Source: JAZKHT01 sp040385245 (lineage in GTDB: Bacteria > Pseudomonadota > Alphaproteobacteria > Rhodobacterales > Rhodobacteraceae). Taken from it: a stretch of DNA of 64,000 nucleotides. Within the stretch, counting starts at the first letter, position 1; every line of letters begins with the position of its first letter. The stretch lies in assembly GCA_040385245.1 (NCBI GenBank), contig JAZKHT010000002.1, forward strand, positions 62,001 to 126,000, in the 5' to 3' direction. The translations under genes and the position numbers were made by a program. Positions 50,336 through 59,116 of the stretch are shown here, piece after piece. Under the pieces are notes generated by a model that saw nothing but the letters and a program-made list of their open reading frames with translations, made no database searches and was not told the origin of the DNA.

Positions 50336-52324
50336 TCACTTTGACATCGACTGCGCCAGCCGCATCAGATTGACCGCCTCGATCCGGTAGCCAAAGACAT
50401 CGCTGCCCCGCGCATCCGTCGCCAGCGCGATGGCGTCGCCCCAGCCCCAGTCACCCAGATAGTCCGATCCGCGCAGCAACTGACCAAATCCCGCAATGGC
50501 GGCAGCAAAGCGTGCTTCGTCATCGGCCTGCGCATCGCCCAGGATTGGCGCCTCGATCAGGGTAGAGGTGTCTTGCCCCGGTGCCTTCCACCGCAGCCGA
50601 AGAAAACCAAGTTCGTTCGACTGCGACCCTTCGGGTGCTGCCTGATACCGCAGCGGTTCGTTCCGCAAGGCGGGGCTGTCCGGGGCCGTCACCTCGTACA
50701 AAGCCGTCACCTGATGGCCCGCGCCGATTTCGCCCGCGTCGATCCTGTCGTTGCTGAAATCCTCGCGCCGCAGGGCGCGGGTTTCATAGCCGATCAGGCG
50801 GTATTCCGCGACTTGCGCCGGGTTCCATTCGACTTGAATCTTCACATCATCCGCGATGGGGAAAAGCGCGCCCGACAACTGGTCCACCAGCACCTTTCGC
50901 GCCTCATTCAGCGTGTCGATATAGGCGGCCTGCCCGTTGCCGGCCTGTGCCAGCGCCTGCATGGTGGCATCGTCCAGATTGCCGCGCCCAAAGCCGAGCA
51001 CCGACAGATAGGTGCCGCTGTCCCGCTTTTGCGCGACATAGTCGGCCAAGCCCGCCGGATCATCCAGCCCGACGTTGAAATCACCATCCGTCGCCAGCAG
51101 AACGCGGCTCACCTCGCCATCCTGCGCCATTCGGGCGGCAACCTGATAGGCCAATTCCAGCCCTTCGGCCCCCGCAGTGGACCCACCGGCCCCCAGACGG
51201 TCCAGCGCAGACAGGATCGCGGTCTGGTCCCCGGCCGGGGTCGGTTCCAGCACCTCGCCTGCCGAACCGGCATAGGCGACGATGGCCACCTGATCCTCGG
51301 GGCGCAGTTCCGACAACATCAGGCGCAGCGATTGCTTCAGCAGCGGCAGCTTGTTTGCATCCTCCATCGAGCCGGACGAGTCGATCAGGAACACAAGGTT
51401 CAGGGGCGGGCGTTGATCCAGCGCAGGCAGGCGGCCTTGCAGCGCCACGCGCACCAGCCGTGTACCGGGATTCCACGGCGTCGGCATGACGGTGACAGAA
51501 GGGCGGAACGCGGCATCCCCTTGGGGTGCCGGATAGGCATAGGGGAAGTAGTTCACCATCTCTTCGACCCGCACCGCGTCCGCCGGCGGCAGCATGCCTG
51601 CGGTCAACGATGATCGGATCACGGCATAAGACGCGGTATCGACGTCAACCGAAAACGTCGAAACAGGGTCGGTGACGGTGGTCTTGACCGCATTGGCGGG
51701 TGCGTTTGCAAAGGCTTCGGTGTCATCAGCCGGGGCGGGCAGGATGTCGGCAAACCCCTCAGATGTCGGGGCGACCAGCCCCGCAATCGGCGCGTCTGCC
51801 TCTCTCATCGGGGCGGCAGAGCGGGCTATTTCGGTTTGCGTGCCCATCGGGGCAGGGGCGGCGTTTGTCTTTGGGGCGACCAGCGCCTGTGGCGCGGCCC
51901 CGGCCCTATCCGCATCGGTCAGCGCGCTGTCAGCCACTTTGGCCGGAGGCGGTCCGGGGAACACGGCGGGGGCCTCAGCGGGCGCATCGTTTGCGACGTC
52001 AGAGGCCGTGGGGGCAGGTGTACGGTCCATCAGGGGGCCGGTGCCAACCTGCGGCAGAACGACAATCAAACCAAGGCACAGCGCCGCGACCGAGGTGGTG
52101 GCGGCCAGCGCCTGCCCGGTGGAAAGGGATTTCAGCATCTTTCGCACTCCATTCAAGAACCCCGCCCCGTTTGGGCGGTCTGAAATGGGACGCGGCTCAA
52201 TTCCGGTTCCTTGGAAGCGGTCGAAATTTTCCATCGCCAATCGCATGGCGCGATCTTTTGCGCCCGGATCAGCTGCGGGTGCGGCGCGCAATGCGGATTT
52301 CAGGGTGTCAAAGTCATCGGTCAT
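50336..52324 (-). CDS. Membrane VWA-domain protein of the YfbK type, coupled to an ECF sigma factor
   Basis: The 662-residue protein has a cytoplasmic N-terminus of about 75 residues, one membrane helix (TTSVAALCLGLIVVLP), a Pro/Ala-rich linker (about 95-200), and a periplasmic part with the vWF_N segment (VDTASYAVIRSSL), a VWA domain with MIDAS FLIDSSGSM, and a C-terminal DUF3520-like domain. Start 52324 overlaps the stop of the ECF sigma gene by 4 bases. That coupling, with a cytoplasmic N-terminus and single helix, is the arrangement of an anti-sigma factor; this role is inferred. Confidence 0.88.
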   Translation of the reverse strand: MTDDFDTLKSALRAAPAADPGAKDRAMRLAMENFDRFQGTGIEPRPISDRPNGAGFLNGVRKMLKSLSTGQALAATTSVAALCLGLIVVLPQVGTGPLMDRTPAPTASDVANDAPAEAPAVFPGPPPAKVADSALTDADRAGAAPQALVAPKTNAAPAPMGTQTEIARSAAPMREADAPIAGLVAPTSEGFADILPAPADDTEAFANAPANAVKTTVTDPVSTFSVDVDTASYAVIRSSLTAGMLPPADAVRVEEMVNYFPYAYPAPQGDAAFRPSVTVMPTPWNPGTRLVRVALQGRLPALDQRPPLNLVFLIDSSGSMEDANKLPLLKQSLRLMLSELRPEDQVAIVAYAGSAGEVLEPTPAGDQTAILSALDRLGAGGSTAGAEGLELAYQVAARMAQDGEVSRVLLATDGDFNVGLDDPAGLADYVAQKRDSGTYLSVLGFGRGNLDDATMQALAQAGNGQAAYIDTLNEARKVLVDQLSGALFPIADDVKIQVEWNPAQVAEYRLIGYETRALRREDFSNDRIDAGEIGAGHQVTALYEVTAPDSPALRNEPLRYQAAPEGSQSNELGFLRLRWKAPGQDTSTLIEAPILGDAQADDEARFAAAIAGFGQLLRGSDYLGDWGWGDAIALATDARGSDVFGYRIEAVNLMRLAQSMSK

Positions 52325-52860
52325 GCCGGTCCCTCCGCCTCGGCCATTGCTTTCAGCCGCTTTTTCACCTGCGCCATGCGCCAGGCGATGGTGCCTTCGG
52401 ACACGCCCAAGACGATCCCCGCCTCGGCTTGGGTCAACTCTTCGCCCAGCACCAGCGCGACGGTGTCGCGCAGATCGGATGGCAAGCGGCTCATCGCGTC
52501 CGTCAGCCAATCCTGCGCCGCGCGGGCCTGACTGATTTCATCCTGACGCGCCAGTTCCCAGTCGCCCCACCCCAGCGCCACCCGCGCGCGGACGGCCTGA
52601 CGGCGGCGCAGGTCATGGGCTGCATTCACGGTGACCTTGTAGAGCCAGGTGGTAAACCGCGCCTCGCCCCGCCAGCCCGACAGTTTGGCGGGCAAGGCGG
52701 CGCAGATATCCTGCGTCAGATCCTCAGCCTCGGTCCGGCTGCCGGTCAAGCGCCAGGCAAGCCCATGGATACGGTCATAGTGACGGTCCAGCAGCACCGC
52801 GAATGCGGCGCGGTCGCCACCAGCGGCGGCACGGGCAAGCGTTTCATCGGGCGTGTCCAT
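52321..52860 (-). CDS. ECF-type RNA polymerase sigma factor
   Basis: The 179-residue protein has region 2 (FAVLLDRHYDRIHGLAWRLTG, then EAEDLTQDI and FTTWLYKVTVN) and region 4 (LPSDLRDTVALVL through VLGVSEGTIAWRMAQVKKRL). Start 52860 (MDTPDE) fits ECF proteins; ATG 52866 is an alternative. No strong ribosome site is seen. Its stop overlaps the start of the VWA protein gene. Target promoters are unknown. Confidence 0.92.
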   Translation of the reverse strand: MDTPDETLARAAAGGDRAAFAVLLDRHYDRIHGLAWRLTGSRTEAEDLTQDICAALPAKLSGWRGEARFTTWLYKVTVNAAHDLRRRQAVRARVALGWGDWELARQDEISQARAAQDWLTDAMSRLPSDLRDTVALVLGEELTQAEAGIVLGVSEGTIAWRMAQVKKRLKAMAEAEGPA

Positions 52861-52925
52861 CAGCATCACGATAGGTTGGACGGATGGACAAGGGCAATCC
52901 TTGGCGGCAAGGCAAGAAAAATCGC

Positions 52926-52981
52926 CCCTGTTCCTTTCTGCGCAAATATCCCACGGGGGGTGTGAAACCCCCCGCTTCGCC
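52926..52981 (-). repeat. Intergenic repeat, copy C (core GGATATTT)
   Basis: Read on the minus strand, GGGGGTTTCACACCCCCC is followed by GTGGGATATTT and a GCAGAAAGGAAC tail. It sits upstream of the ECF sigma gene and points toward it. The hairpin portion is nearly identical to copy A. Confidence 0.6.
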
Positions 52982-53009
52982 ACCCGCCACCGGCGCGCCG
53001 CGGGCAATG

Positions 53010-53038
53010 AAAAAGGCCGCGCGATTGCCCGCGCGGCC
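53010..53038 (-). terminator. Terminator after the peptidoglycan-binding protein gene
   Basis: GGCCGCGCG pairs with CGCGCGGCC around a 6-base loop; on the minus strand it is followed by TTTTT. Confidence 0.88.
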
Positions 53039-53060
53039 CGGCTCTTCAGATATCGGTGGT

Positions 53061-53558
53061 TCAGAACACCAGACCGTCATAGACCGCAAAGGCCCCGGCG
53101 GTGGTGGACAGGCGATCCGCGCTGCGGCTGTCACGCGCATAGGCGGTGACAGCGCTGTAAGTGCCCGGACCAAAGGCCCCGTCAATGCCACCATGGTAAT
53201 ACCCTTCGGCCGCCAAACGGCGCTGGATCAGCCGACGTTCCGACAGCGAGTAGGTCGCAAAGGCGCGGGCGGCGGGGGTCTGGTAGACGCTGGTGGACTG
53301 GGTCCGTCGCGGCTCGACAAAGTTGTAGGTCGGCTGTTGATAGGTGGGCTGCTGATAAACCGGCTGGCGGTAGACCTGCCGCTGTTGTTGCTGCGGACGG
53401 ATGACCTGATTGTAGATCGTGCCGACCAGAACGGCAGCAGCGACGCCTTTCAGAAAGTTGTCCTCGTTCTTGCCCGCATGGGCCGGGGCAACGGTGGCGG
53501 CAGCAAGGGCGATGGATGTCGTGGCCGCGATGGCGATGTTTCTGACAGTGGGCAGCAT
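53061..53558 (-). CDS. Exported peptidoglycan-binding domain protein
   Basis: The 165-residue protein has a signal peptide (ending ATVAPAHAG), a Gln/Tyr/Pro-rich middle with repeats of the type YQQPTYQQPTY (about residues 55-80), and a C-terminal peptidoglycan-binding fold (IQRRLAAEGYYHGGIDGAFGPGTYSAVTAYA). It probably binds the cell wall from the periplasm. It stands alone, with its own terminator. Confidence 0.85.
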   Translation of the reverse strand: MLPTVRNIAIAATTSIALAAATVAPAHAGKNEDNFLKGVAAAVLVGTIYNQVIRPQQQQRQVYRQPVYQQPTYQQPTYNFVEPRRTQSTSVYQTPAARAFATYSLSERRLIQRRLAAEGYYHGGIDGAFGPGTYSAVTAYARDSRSADRLSTTAGAFAVYDGLVF

Positions 53559-53673
53559 GTCATGGGTCCTTTCCCGTTTGGTGATGGGTCCAACATGGGG
53601 GCAGGGGCCGTGTTAGGCAAAAACGCGCGGTTGTTATCGCATATCAACCCGGCAAGGCCTTGTAACAAAAGAA

Positions 53674-53697
53674 AACGGGGCCTTGCGGCCCCGCTTT
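53674..53697 (-). terminator. Terminator after gabD
   Basis: CGGGGCC pairs with GGCCCCG around a 4-base loop; the minus strand continues TTTTC. Confidence 0.8.
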
Positions 53698-53716
53698 TGC
53701 CGGATCGGTCTCTGCG

Positions 53717-55195
53717 TCAGATGGACAGGCAGATATACTTCATCTCAAGGTAATCCTCGATCCCGTGGTGCGATCCTTCGCGCCCCAGCCCCGATTGCTT
53801 GACCCCGCCGAACGGGGCGACCTCGGTCGAGATGATGCCGGTGTTGACGCCGACGATGCCATATTCCAGTTGTTCCTGCACCCGTGTGATGCGTCCGATG
53901 TCGCGGGAATAGAAATAGGACGCAAGGCCAAAGATGGTGTCATTCGCCAGACGAATCGCCTCGTCTTCGGTGTCGAACTTGAACAGGGGGGCCAGCGGGC
54001 CAAAGGTTTCTTCCCGCGCGACGGTCATGTCCTGCGTGACCCCTGCAACGATGGTGGGCTGAAAGAAGGAACCACCCAGATCGTGCCGCTTGCCGCCCGT
54101 CACCACGCGCCCGCCCTTGGCAACCACGTCGGCGATATGCTCTTCGACCTTTTCAACGGCGGCCATGTTGACCAGCGGGCCGAAATCCACCGCTTCGGAC
54201 AGGCCATCGCCGACCTTGGTCTTGGACAGGGCGACCGACAGCTTTTCGGCAAAGGCGTCATAGACACCGGCCTGCACATATATGCGGTTGGCACAGACAC
54301 AGGTCTGACCGTTGTTGCGAAACTTCGACGCCATTGCCCCCAAAACGGCTGCATCCAGATCGGCATCGTCAAACACGATGAAGGGCGCGTTGCCGCCCAA
54401 TTCCATGCTGCACTTCATCACCTGATCGGCGGCCTGACGCAGCAGGATGCGTCCCACTTCGGTGCTGCCGGTAAAGGTCAGCTTGCGCACGATCGGGTTC
54501 TCGCAGAATTCCTTGCCGATATCGGACGACCGCTTTGACGTGATCACCGAAAAGATACCCTTCGGCAGCCCGGCACGTTCGGCCAGAACCGCAATTGCCA
54601 GCGCCGACAGTGGTGTCTCCGCCGCAGGGCGCGCGACGAATCCGCAACCAGCCGCAAGGGCGGGGCCGCATTTGCGGGTGATCATGGCGTTGGGGAAATT
54701 CCACGGCGTGATCGACCCCACCACGCCGATGGGCTGCTTGATGACCGTGATGCGCTTGTCGCGCATGTGGCCCGGGATCGTTTCGCCGTAGATGCGCTTG
54801 GCCTCTTCGGCGAACCATTCGATGAACGACGCGCCATAGGCGATTTCACCCTTGGCCTCGGCCAGAGGTTTGCCCATTTCGGCGGTCAGGATGCGGCCCA
54901 GATCGTCCTGATTTTCCATCATCAGATTGAACCAGGCGCGCAGGGTGTTGGCGCGTTCCTTGCCCGTGCGGGCAGCCCAGTCCTTTTGTGCGATCTCGGC
55001 GGCAGCAATGGCGCGTGCGGTTTCGGCACGGCCAAGGTTCGGCACCTGGCAGATGACATCGCCGCGGGCCGGGTTGATGACGGGGAACGTGCCGCCATCG
55101 TCGGCGGCAATCCACTCACCCGCCACATAGGCTTTGGTGACCAGCAGCGTGGGATCTTTCAGAAGCGAGGCAAGATCGGTTACGGAATCGAGCAT
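53717..55195 (-). CDS. gabD: Succinate-semialdehyde dehydrogenase (GabD type)
   Basis: The enzyme oxidises succinate semialdehyde to succinate. The 492-residue aldehyde dehydrogenase has the catalytic Cys299 in NNGQTCVCANR and Glu265 in MELGGNAPF, with the cofactor loop FTGSTEVGR. The cofactor-binding Lys of VKPAxxTPLSA is Arg here (VARPAAETPLSA), a change that may affect NAD/NADP preference. No gabT is adjacent. The nearest relatives also act on glutarate semialdehyde. Confidence 0.9.
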   Translation of the reverse strand: MLDSVTDLASLLKDPTLLVTKAYVAGEWIAADDGGTFPVINPARGDVICQVPNLGRAETARAIAAAEIAQKDWAARTGKERANTLRAWFNLMMENQDDLGRILTAEMGKPLAEAKGEIAYGASFIEWFAEEAKRIYGETIPGHMRDKRITVIKQPIGVVGSITPWNFPNAMITRKCGPALAAGCGFVARPAAETPLSALAIAVLAERAGLPKGIFSVITSKRSSDIGKEFCENPIVRKLTFTGSTEVGRILLRQAADQVMKCSMELGGNAPFIVFDDADLDAAVLGAMASKFRNNGQTCVCANRIYVQAGVYDAFAEKLSVALSKTKVGDGLSEAVDFGPLVNMAAVEKVEEHIADVVAKGGRVVTGGKRHDLGGSFFQPTIVAGVTQDMTVAREETFGPLAPLFKFDTEDEAIRLANDTIFGLASYFYSRDIGRITRVQEQLEYGIVGVNTGIISTEVAPFGGVKQSGLGREGSHHGIEDYLEMKYICLSI

Positions 55196-55311
55196 GTGGC
55201 CCTCCCATTTATCGGATGACTATGCAATGCATGGGGCGATCCGGATTGTCCAGTTCCCGGACGCGCGGGCAACGGCCCTTTGGCCAAATTTTGATCAAAT
55301 CAGGGTGCCGC

Positions 55312-56094
55312 ATGTCGCAAGACCGTGCCTATGCCAACGGAGCGTTCATCAAAGGTGCGGATGAGTATCCCCCGCGCTGGACCCATCTGGCCGAACAGTT
55401 TCGGGACAACCTTGGTCCAGGATCGCGCAGGGACGTGCCCTATGGTCCGGCTCCGCGCCAGAAGCTGGATCTTTTCCTGCCCGAGGGCACCCCGAACGGT
55501 CTGCTGGTCTTTGTCCATGGCGGCTATTGGATGGCCTTCGGACGCGAGACGTGGTCGCATCTTGCCGCAGGCGCGCTGGCGCGCGGTTGGGCCTGTGCCC
55601 TGCCATCCTACACGCTAGCACCGGATGCGCGGATCACTGACATGACTGCCGAAATTGCGCGCAGCGTCATTTGCGCCGCTGACCTTGTGCCGGGTCCCGT
55701 GGTTGTCACCGGCCATTCCGCCGGGGGGCATCTGGCGGCACGGATGGCTTGCACCGATGTCATGACGTCTGAACGGCTGGTCCGGGTGGTGCCGATTTCC
55801 CCCTTGGCGGACCTTGCCCCGCTGATGCAAACGGGGATGAATGACACGCTGCACCTCGATGCCGCTGAATGCGCGGCGCAAAGCCCGGCCCGCCTGCCGC
55901 GCAACCCGGGGGTGCAGGCGCATATCTGGGTCGGCGGACAAGAGCGCCCGGCCTTCCTGTGGCAGGCACGGACCCTGTCCGAAGACTGGTCCTGCGACTG
56001 GACGGTTGATCCGGGCAAACACCACTTTGATGTGGTCGACGGGCTGATGCGAGCCGATTCCCCGGTCACGAATGCCTGCCTGAACGGGCTGTAA
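55312..56094 (+). CDS. Alpha/beta hydrolase, kynurenine formamidase-like
   Basis: The 260-residue protein has the oxyanion motif VHGGYWMAFGRETWSHLA, the nucleophile elbow TGHSAGGH and a late His in GKHHFDVVDGL, giving a complete triad. The pattern resembles bacterial arylformamidase/carboxylesterase proteins. Without kynurenine pathway genes nearby the substrate is unsure. The ATG at 55312 lacks a clear ribosome site. Confidence 0.85.
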   Translation: MSQDRAYANGAFIKGADEYPPRWTHLAEQFRDNLGPGSRRDVPYGPAPRQKLDLFLPEGTPNGLLVFVHGGYWMAFGRETWSHLAAGALARGWACALPSYTLAPDARITDMTAEIARSVICAADLVPGPVVVTGHSAGGHLAARMACTDVMTSERLVRVVPISPLADLAPLMQTGMNDTLHLDAAECAAQSPARLPRNPGVQAHIWVGGQERPAFLWQARTLSEDWSCDWTVDPGKHHFDVVDGLMRADSPVTNACLNGL

Positions 56095-56096
56095 TC

Positions 56097-56155
56097 CCTT
56101 CAGTTTGTCGAAAATATCCTTAGGGGGAAGGCGCTTTGGTGTCGAAGGGGGGCAG
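56097..56155 (-). repeat. Intergenic repeat, copy D (core GGATATTT)
   Basis: On the minus strand a CCCCCCTTCG/CCTTCCCCCT stretch leads into AAGGATATTTTCGACAAACTGAAGGG. It lies after the hydrolase gene and is the least conserved copy. Confidence 0.5.
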
Positions 56156-56188
56156 ACGGTCCCCGAATTTTTCGCGTAAATTTGTGGC

Positions 56189-56518
56189 TCAGGATGCCGC
56201 GTGCATCCGTTCGATGTAGCTGCGCATTTCTTCCGCCTCGTGCCGTGCGTCGCGCAGGCCTTCCATGGCGGCGCGCAGTTCCGCCTCGGTCTGGGCGATT
56301 TGGTTCAGCAGCTCTGCCTCGCGCTGTTCCAGCCAGATCAGGGCCTGATCACGGGTTTCTTCGGCCTCGTGCAGGGATTGGGCAAGATTGTCCAGTTCCG
56401 CCATGTCGCCACCCGCCACGCGGGTAAAGCGGTGCAGCAGCCAATAGGTGAACCACCCCATGGCAAAGGCGGCCAGCAGGATGATGGCCGTGGCAATGAT
56501 GAATTCGGTGCGGTTCAT
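56189..56518 (-). CDS. Small membrane-anchored coiled-coil protein
   Basis: The 109-residue protein has an N-terminal helix (FIIATAIILLAAFAMGWFTYWLL) and then a long Glu/Ala-rich coiled coil from about residue 38 to the end. Function unknown. It lies 20 bases after the stop of the double OmpA protein gene, on the same strand, and is probably co-transcribed with it, which hints at an envelope role. Confidence 0.8.
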   Translation of the reverse strand: MNRTEFIIATAIILLAAFAMGWFTYWLLHRFTRVAGGDMAELDNLAQSLHEAEETRDQALIWLEQREAELLNQIAQTEAELRAAMEGLRDARHEAEEMRSYIERMHAAS

Positions 56519-56538
56519 TCTGCCCTCTTTGCGTCCCG

Positions 56539-59034
56539 TTACCCGTTATTCGCGGGACGTGACGTGGGACGCAAGGTTTTTTCCGCAGGTGCGACAGAGG
56601 GGCTGTCGTCGGATGAAAAATCCGGCGGGGTTCCGGTCGGCTGAGGGGATGCCGTTGCGTCACTGGCGGGGGGCGCGGCATCCGGCGGCGTGCCGAGCAG
56701 CGTGAATTCGATCCGCCGATTGGTTTCGCGACCGGCGTCGGTGTCATTCTCGGCAACCGGCTTTGTTTCGCCATAGCCCGCAGCGCGCATCCGGGTCACA
56801 TCGACGCCCCGGTCTTTCAACGCTGCCAGCACCGCCTCGGCTCGTCCCTGGCTCAGCGTCAGGTTGCCACGTTCGCTGCCCTGACTGTCGGTATGGCCGG
56901 CCACCTCGACGGGCAGACCTTCGCAGCGTTTCAGCACGGTTGCGATTGCCGTCATCAACCCGGCGGCCGTCCCGTCTATGTCGGCAGAACCGGGCGCGAA
57001 AGCGATCTTGCTTTTGGCCAGCAGGGCCTGCACGTCGGCCAGACAGGCGGCAGCTTCGGGTGCCGTTGCGGGCATCACCGGGGCCGCCAGAACGACACCC
57101 GTCGCACGGGTCGATCCGGGCAGGGGCGCGGTGTCTTCGGTTTCGACGGCCGCTGCCGCCTCGGCGCTGGGCGTCGGAACCAGGGGTGGCGCCCCTTTCA
57201 GCGAAAATTCGATCCGGCGATTCGCTTCGCGGCCCGCTTCGGTTTCGTTGTCTGCGATGGGTGCGGCCTCGCCATAGCCGACCGCCGTCATGCCCGACAC
57301 ATCGACCCGGCGGCCCTGCAGGGCAACCAGCACTGCCTCGGCCCGGGCCTGACTCAGGGCGCGGTTGCCGTCTTCACTGCCTTGTGCATCCGTGTGGCCC
57401 GCAATCTCCATCTCAAGCGGGGGACATTCGGTCAGCACATCCGCCAGTGCGGTCATCAGCCCTGCCGCCGCGCCGTCGATTTCGGCAGAACCGGGGGTAA
57501 AGGTTATCTTGCGCTTGGACAGCAGATCATCGACCGATGCCGCGCATTCCTCGGGCGTCGGAATCGAGGCGAGCGGGTCCAACGCCTCGTCATAGCGGAC
57601 GCTGACCTTGAAAGTTTTGCCCTGTCCCAGCTTGTCGGACAGAACCTGACTGATCCGCCCCTTGGCCGTTTGCGATCCGGTGACGCCCGACACTTCAACG
57701 GTATCGGCACGCACCAGCAGGGTGCCGTTGTCCAGTTGGGCCAACGCCTCCAGCCCCGCCAGAACCCGCACGGGCCAGCCATCGGGAAGTTCCGGGTCCA
57801 GTCGCGTTGCGGTCAGGACGTTGCCGATGCCGAATTGCGCCTTGGCAAAGCTGTCGACCGCGTCGCGTTGCATCTGGTCGGTCAGGCGTCCGCGCAGTTC
57901 TACCTTGCCTTCCGATACCTTGGTCGCGGTGAATTCTGCAGGTCCGGCGGGGGCGGCGTCGGCTTTTTTCGGCAGCGTCGCATCCAGCGAAAAGACATCG
58001 GGAAGTGCGGCCTCAAGGTCGCCTACAACCCGATCGAATGTTGCCTGAGGGGTATCTTCGGACGCAAGCAGGCTTACATCCGCGTCGGAAAAGGTGATGG
58101 TGCCCGCGCCAAGATCGGCCACGGCCTTGATCCCCGCAGCGGCGGCATCGGCCCACTTTGGGGTCGGCACGCCCAGACCGACGGTGCAGGTGGCTTTGCC
58201 CTCAACCCCCGCGGCGGCGGCGGCGGCAAGGATGCGGTCCCGGCTTTGGTCGGTGTCGGCCGAACAGGCATCAAAGCGTGCGCCTTCGGCATCGACGACA
58301 AAGCGCAACGTAAAGGGTGTCAACACCGGACGCGGTGCCGAAATATCAATGGTCACAGCCAGCCCTTCGGGGCGGGTGCGGTTCAGTTCGGCGGCCAGAT
58401 TGCGCTTTTCGGCCTCGCTTGTGGCGATGGCGGTGATCTCGACCCGGTCTGCGGCCACGGAAATCTTGGACCGTGGCAACAACTTCATCGCCCCCATCCC
58501 GAATTCAAGCGCTTCGGCCCAGCCTTCGGGGGCCGGATAGGCGGCGGTTTCCAGCATGTCGGCGACAGGAATATCGGGCGACAGGCTTTCGGCCATAGTG
58601 CCAAGGGCGGCCTCTGCCTCGTCATCGGGCAAAAGACCGATCAACTGGATGCCGTCATCATTGCGGAGCATTTCAAGCGAAAAACGCGGTGCCTCGATCT
58701 TTTGGGCCGGTGCCACGTCCATCGAATCGCGCACGCCGCTGGGATCAATCACGCTGCCGGCCAGGTTGACGGCCCGAAAGCGTGCCGCCTCGTTCGGGGC
58801 GGTGCCGCGCAGGCGCACTTGCAGGCCGTCCGGTTCCACCTCGGCCCAGGTGATCCCCTCTTCCAGCAGTCGGGATTTCACGGCAGAGGCGGATCGCGCT
58901 TCGATCACAAGGGCAGCGCCCCACGCCACAGCCACGGCAAGCAGCGTGGCGGCGGCAAAGGCCAGTGCCGCGATAACGGATCGCGGCAGCGACCGCAGCA
59001 CATCCTTGGGCAGGCGAAGTTCGGGCAGACGCAT
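56539..59034 (-). CDS. OmpA-family protein with two tandem OmpA domains
   Basis: The 831-residue protein has an N-terminal membrane helix (ALAFAAATLLAVAVAWGAALV), a large periplasmic region with BON-like repeats (about 45-490), and two complete C-terminal OmpA peptidoglycan-binding domains. The first has IAGHTDAQGSEDGN and REANRRIEF (about 505-630), the second VAGHTDSQGSERGN and RETNRRIEF (about 675-800). The two share whole stretches, so one arose by duplication. Relatives I know in this order usually have a single OmpA domain. Confidence 0.88.
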   Translation of the reverse strand: MRLPELRLPKDVLRSLPRSVIAALAFAAATLLAVAVAWGAALVIEARSASAVKSRLLEEGITWAEVEPDGLQVRLRGTAPNEAARFRAVNLAGSVIDPSGVRDSMDVAPAQKIEAPRFSLEMLRNDDGIQLIGLLPDDEAEAALGTMAESLSPDIPVADMLETAAYPAPEGWAEALEFGMGAMKLLPRSKISVAADRVEITAIATSEAEKRNLAAELNRTRPEGLAVTIDISAPRPVLTPFTLRFVVDAEGARFDACSADTDQSRDRILAAAAAAGVEGKATCTVGLGVPTPKWADAAAAGIKAVADLGAGTITFSDADVSLLASEDTPQATFDRVVGDLEAALPDVFSLDATLPKKADAAPAGPAEFTATKVSEGKVELRGRLTDQMQRDAVDSFAKAQFGIGNVLTATRLDPELPDGWPVRVLAGLEALAQLDNGTLLVRADTVEVSGVTGSQTAKGRISQVLSDKLGQGKTFKVSVRYDEALDPLASIPTPEECAASVDDLLSKRKITFTPGSAEIDGAAAGLMTALADVLTECPPLEMEIAGHTDAQGSEDGNRALSQARAEAVLVALQGRRVDVSGMTAVGYGEAAPIADNETEAGREANRRIEFSLKGAPPLVPTPSAEAAAAVETEDTAPLPGSTRATGVVLAAPVMPATAPEAAACLADVQALLAKSKIAFAPGSADIDGTAAGLMTAIATVLKRCEGLPVEVAGHTDSQGSERGNLTLSQGRAEAVLAALKDRGVDVTRMRAAGYGETKPVAENDTDAGRETNRRIEFTLLGTPPDAAPPASDATASPQPTGTPPDFSSDDSPSVAPAEKTLRPTSRPANNG

Positions 59035-59116
59035 CAGGCAGCTTTCACGACAGGTGTCAGACAGCAGGGGGATTCCCCCACCTCGGTTCCTTACGGCCCG
59101 GTGCCCGCAGGATCAA

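Noticed and set aside
55290..55299. TTTGATCAAA palindrome before the hydrolase gene as an FNR box
   Set aside because: FNR sites need TTGAT-N4-ATCAA; here the halves touch, so it does not fit.
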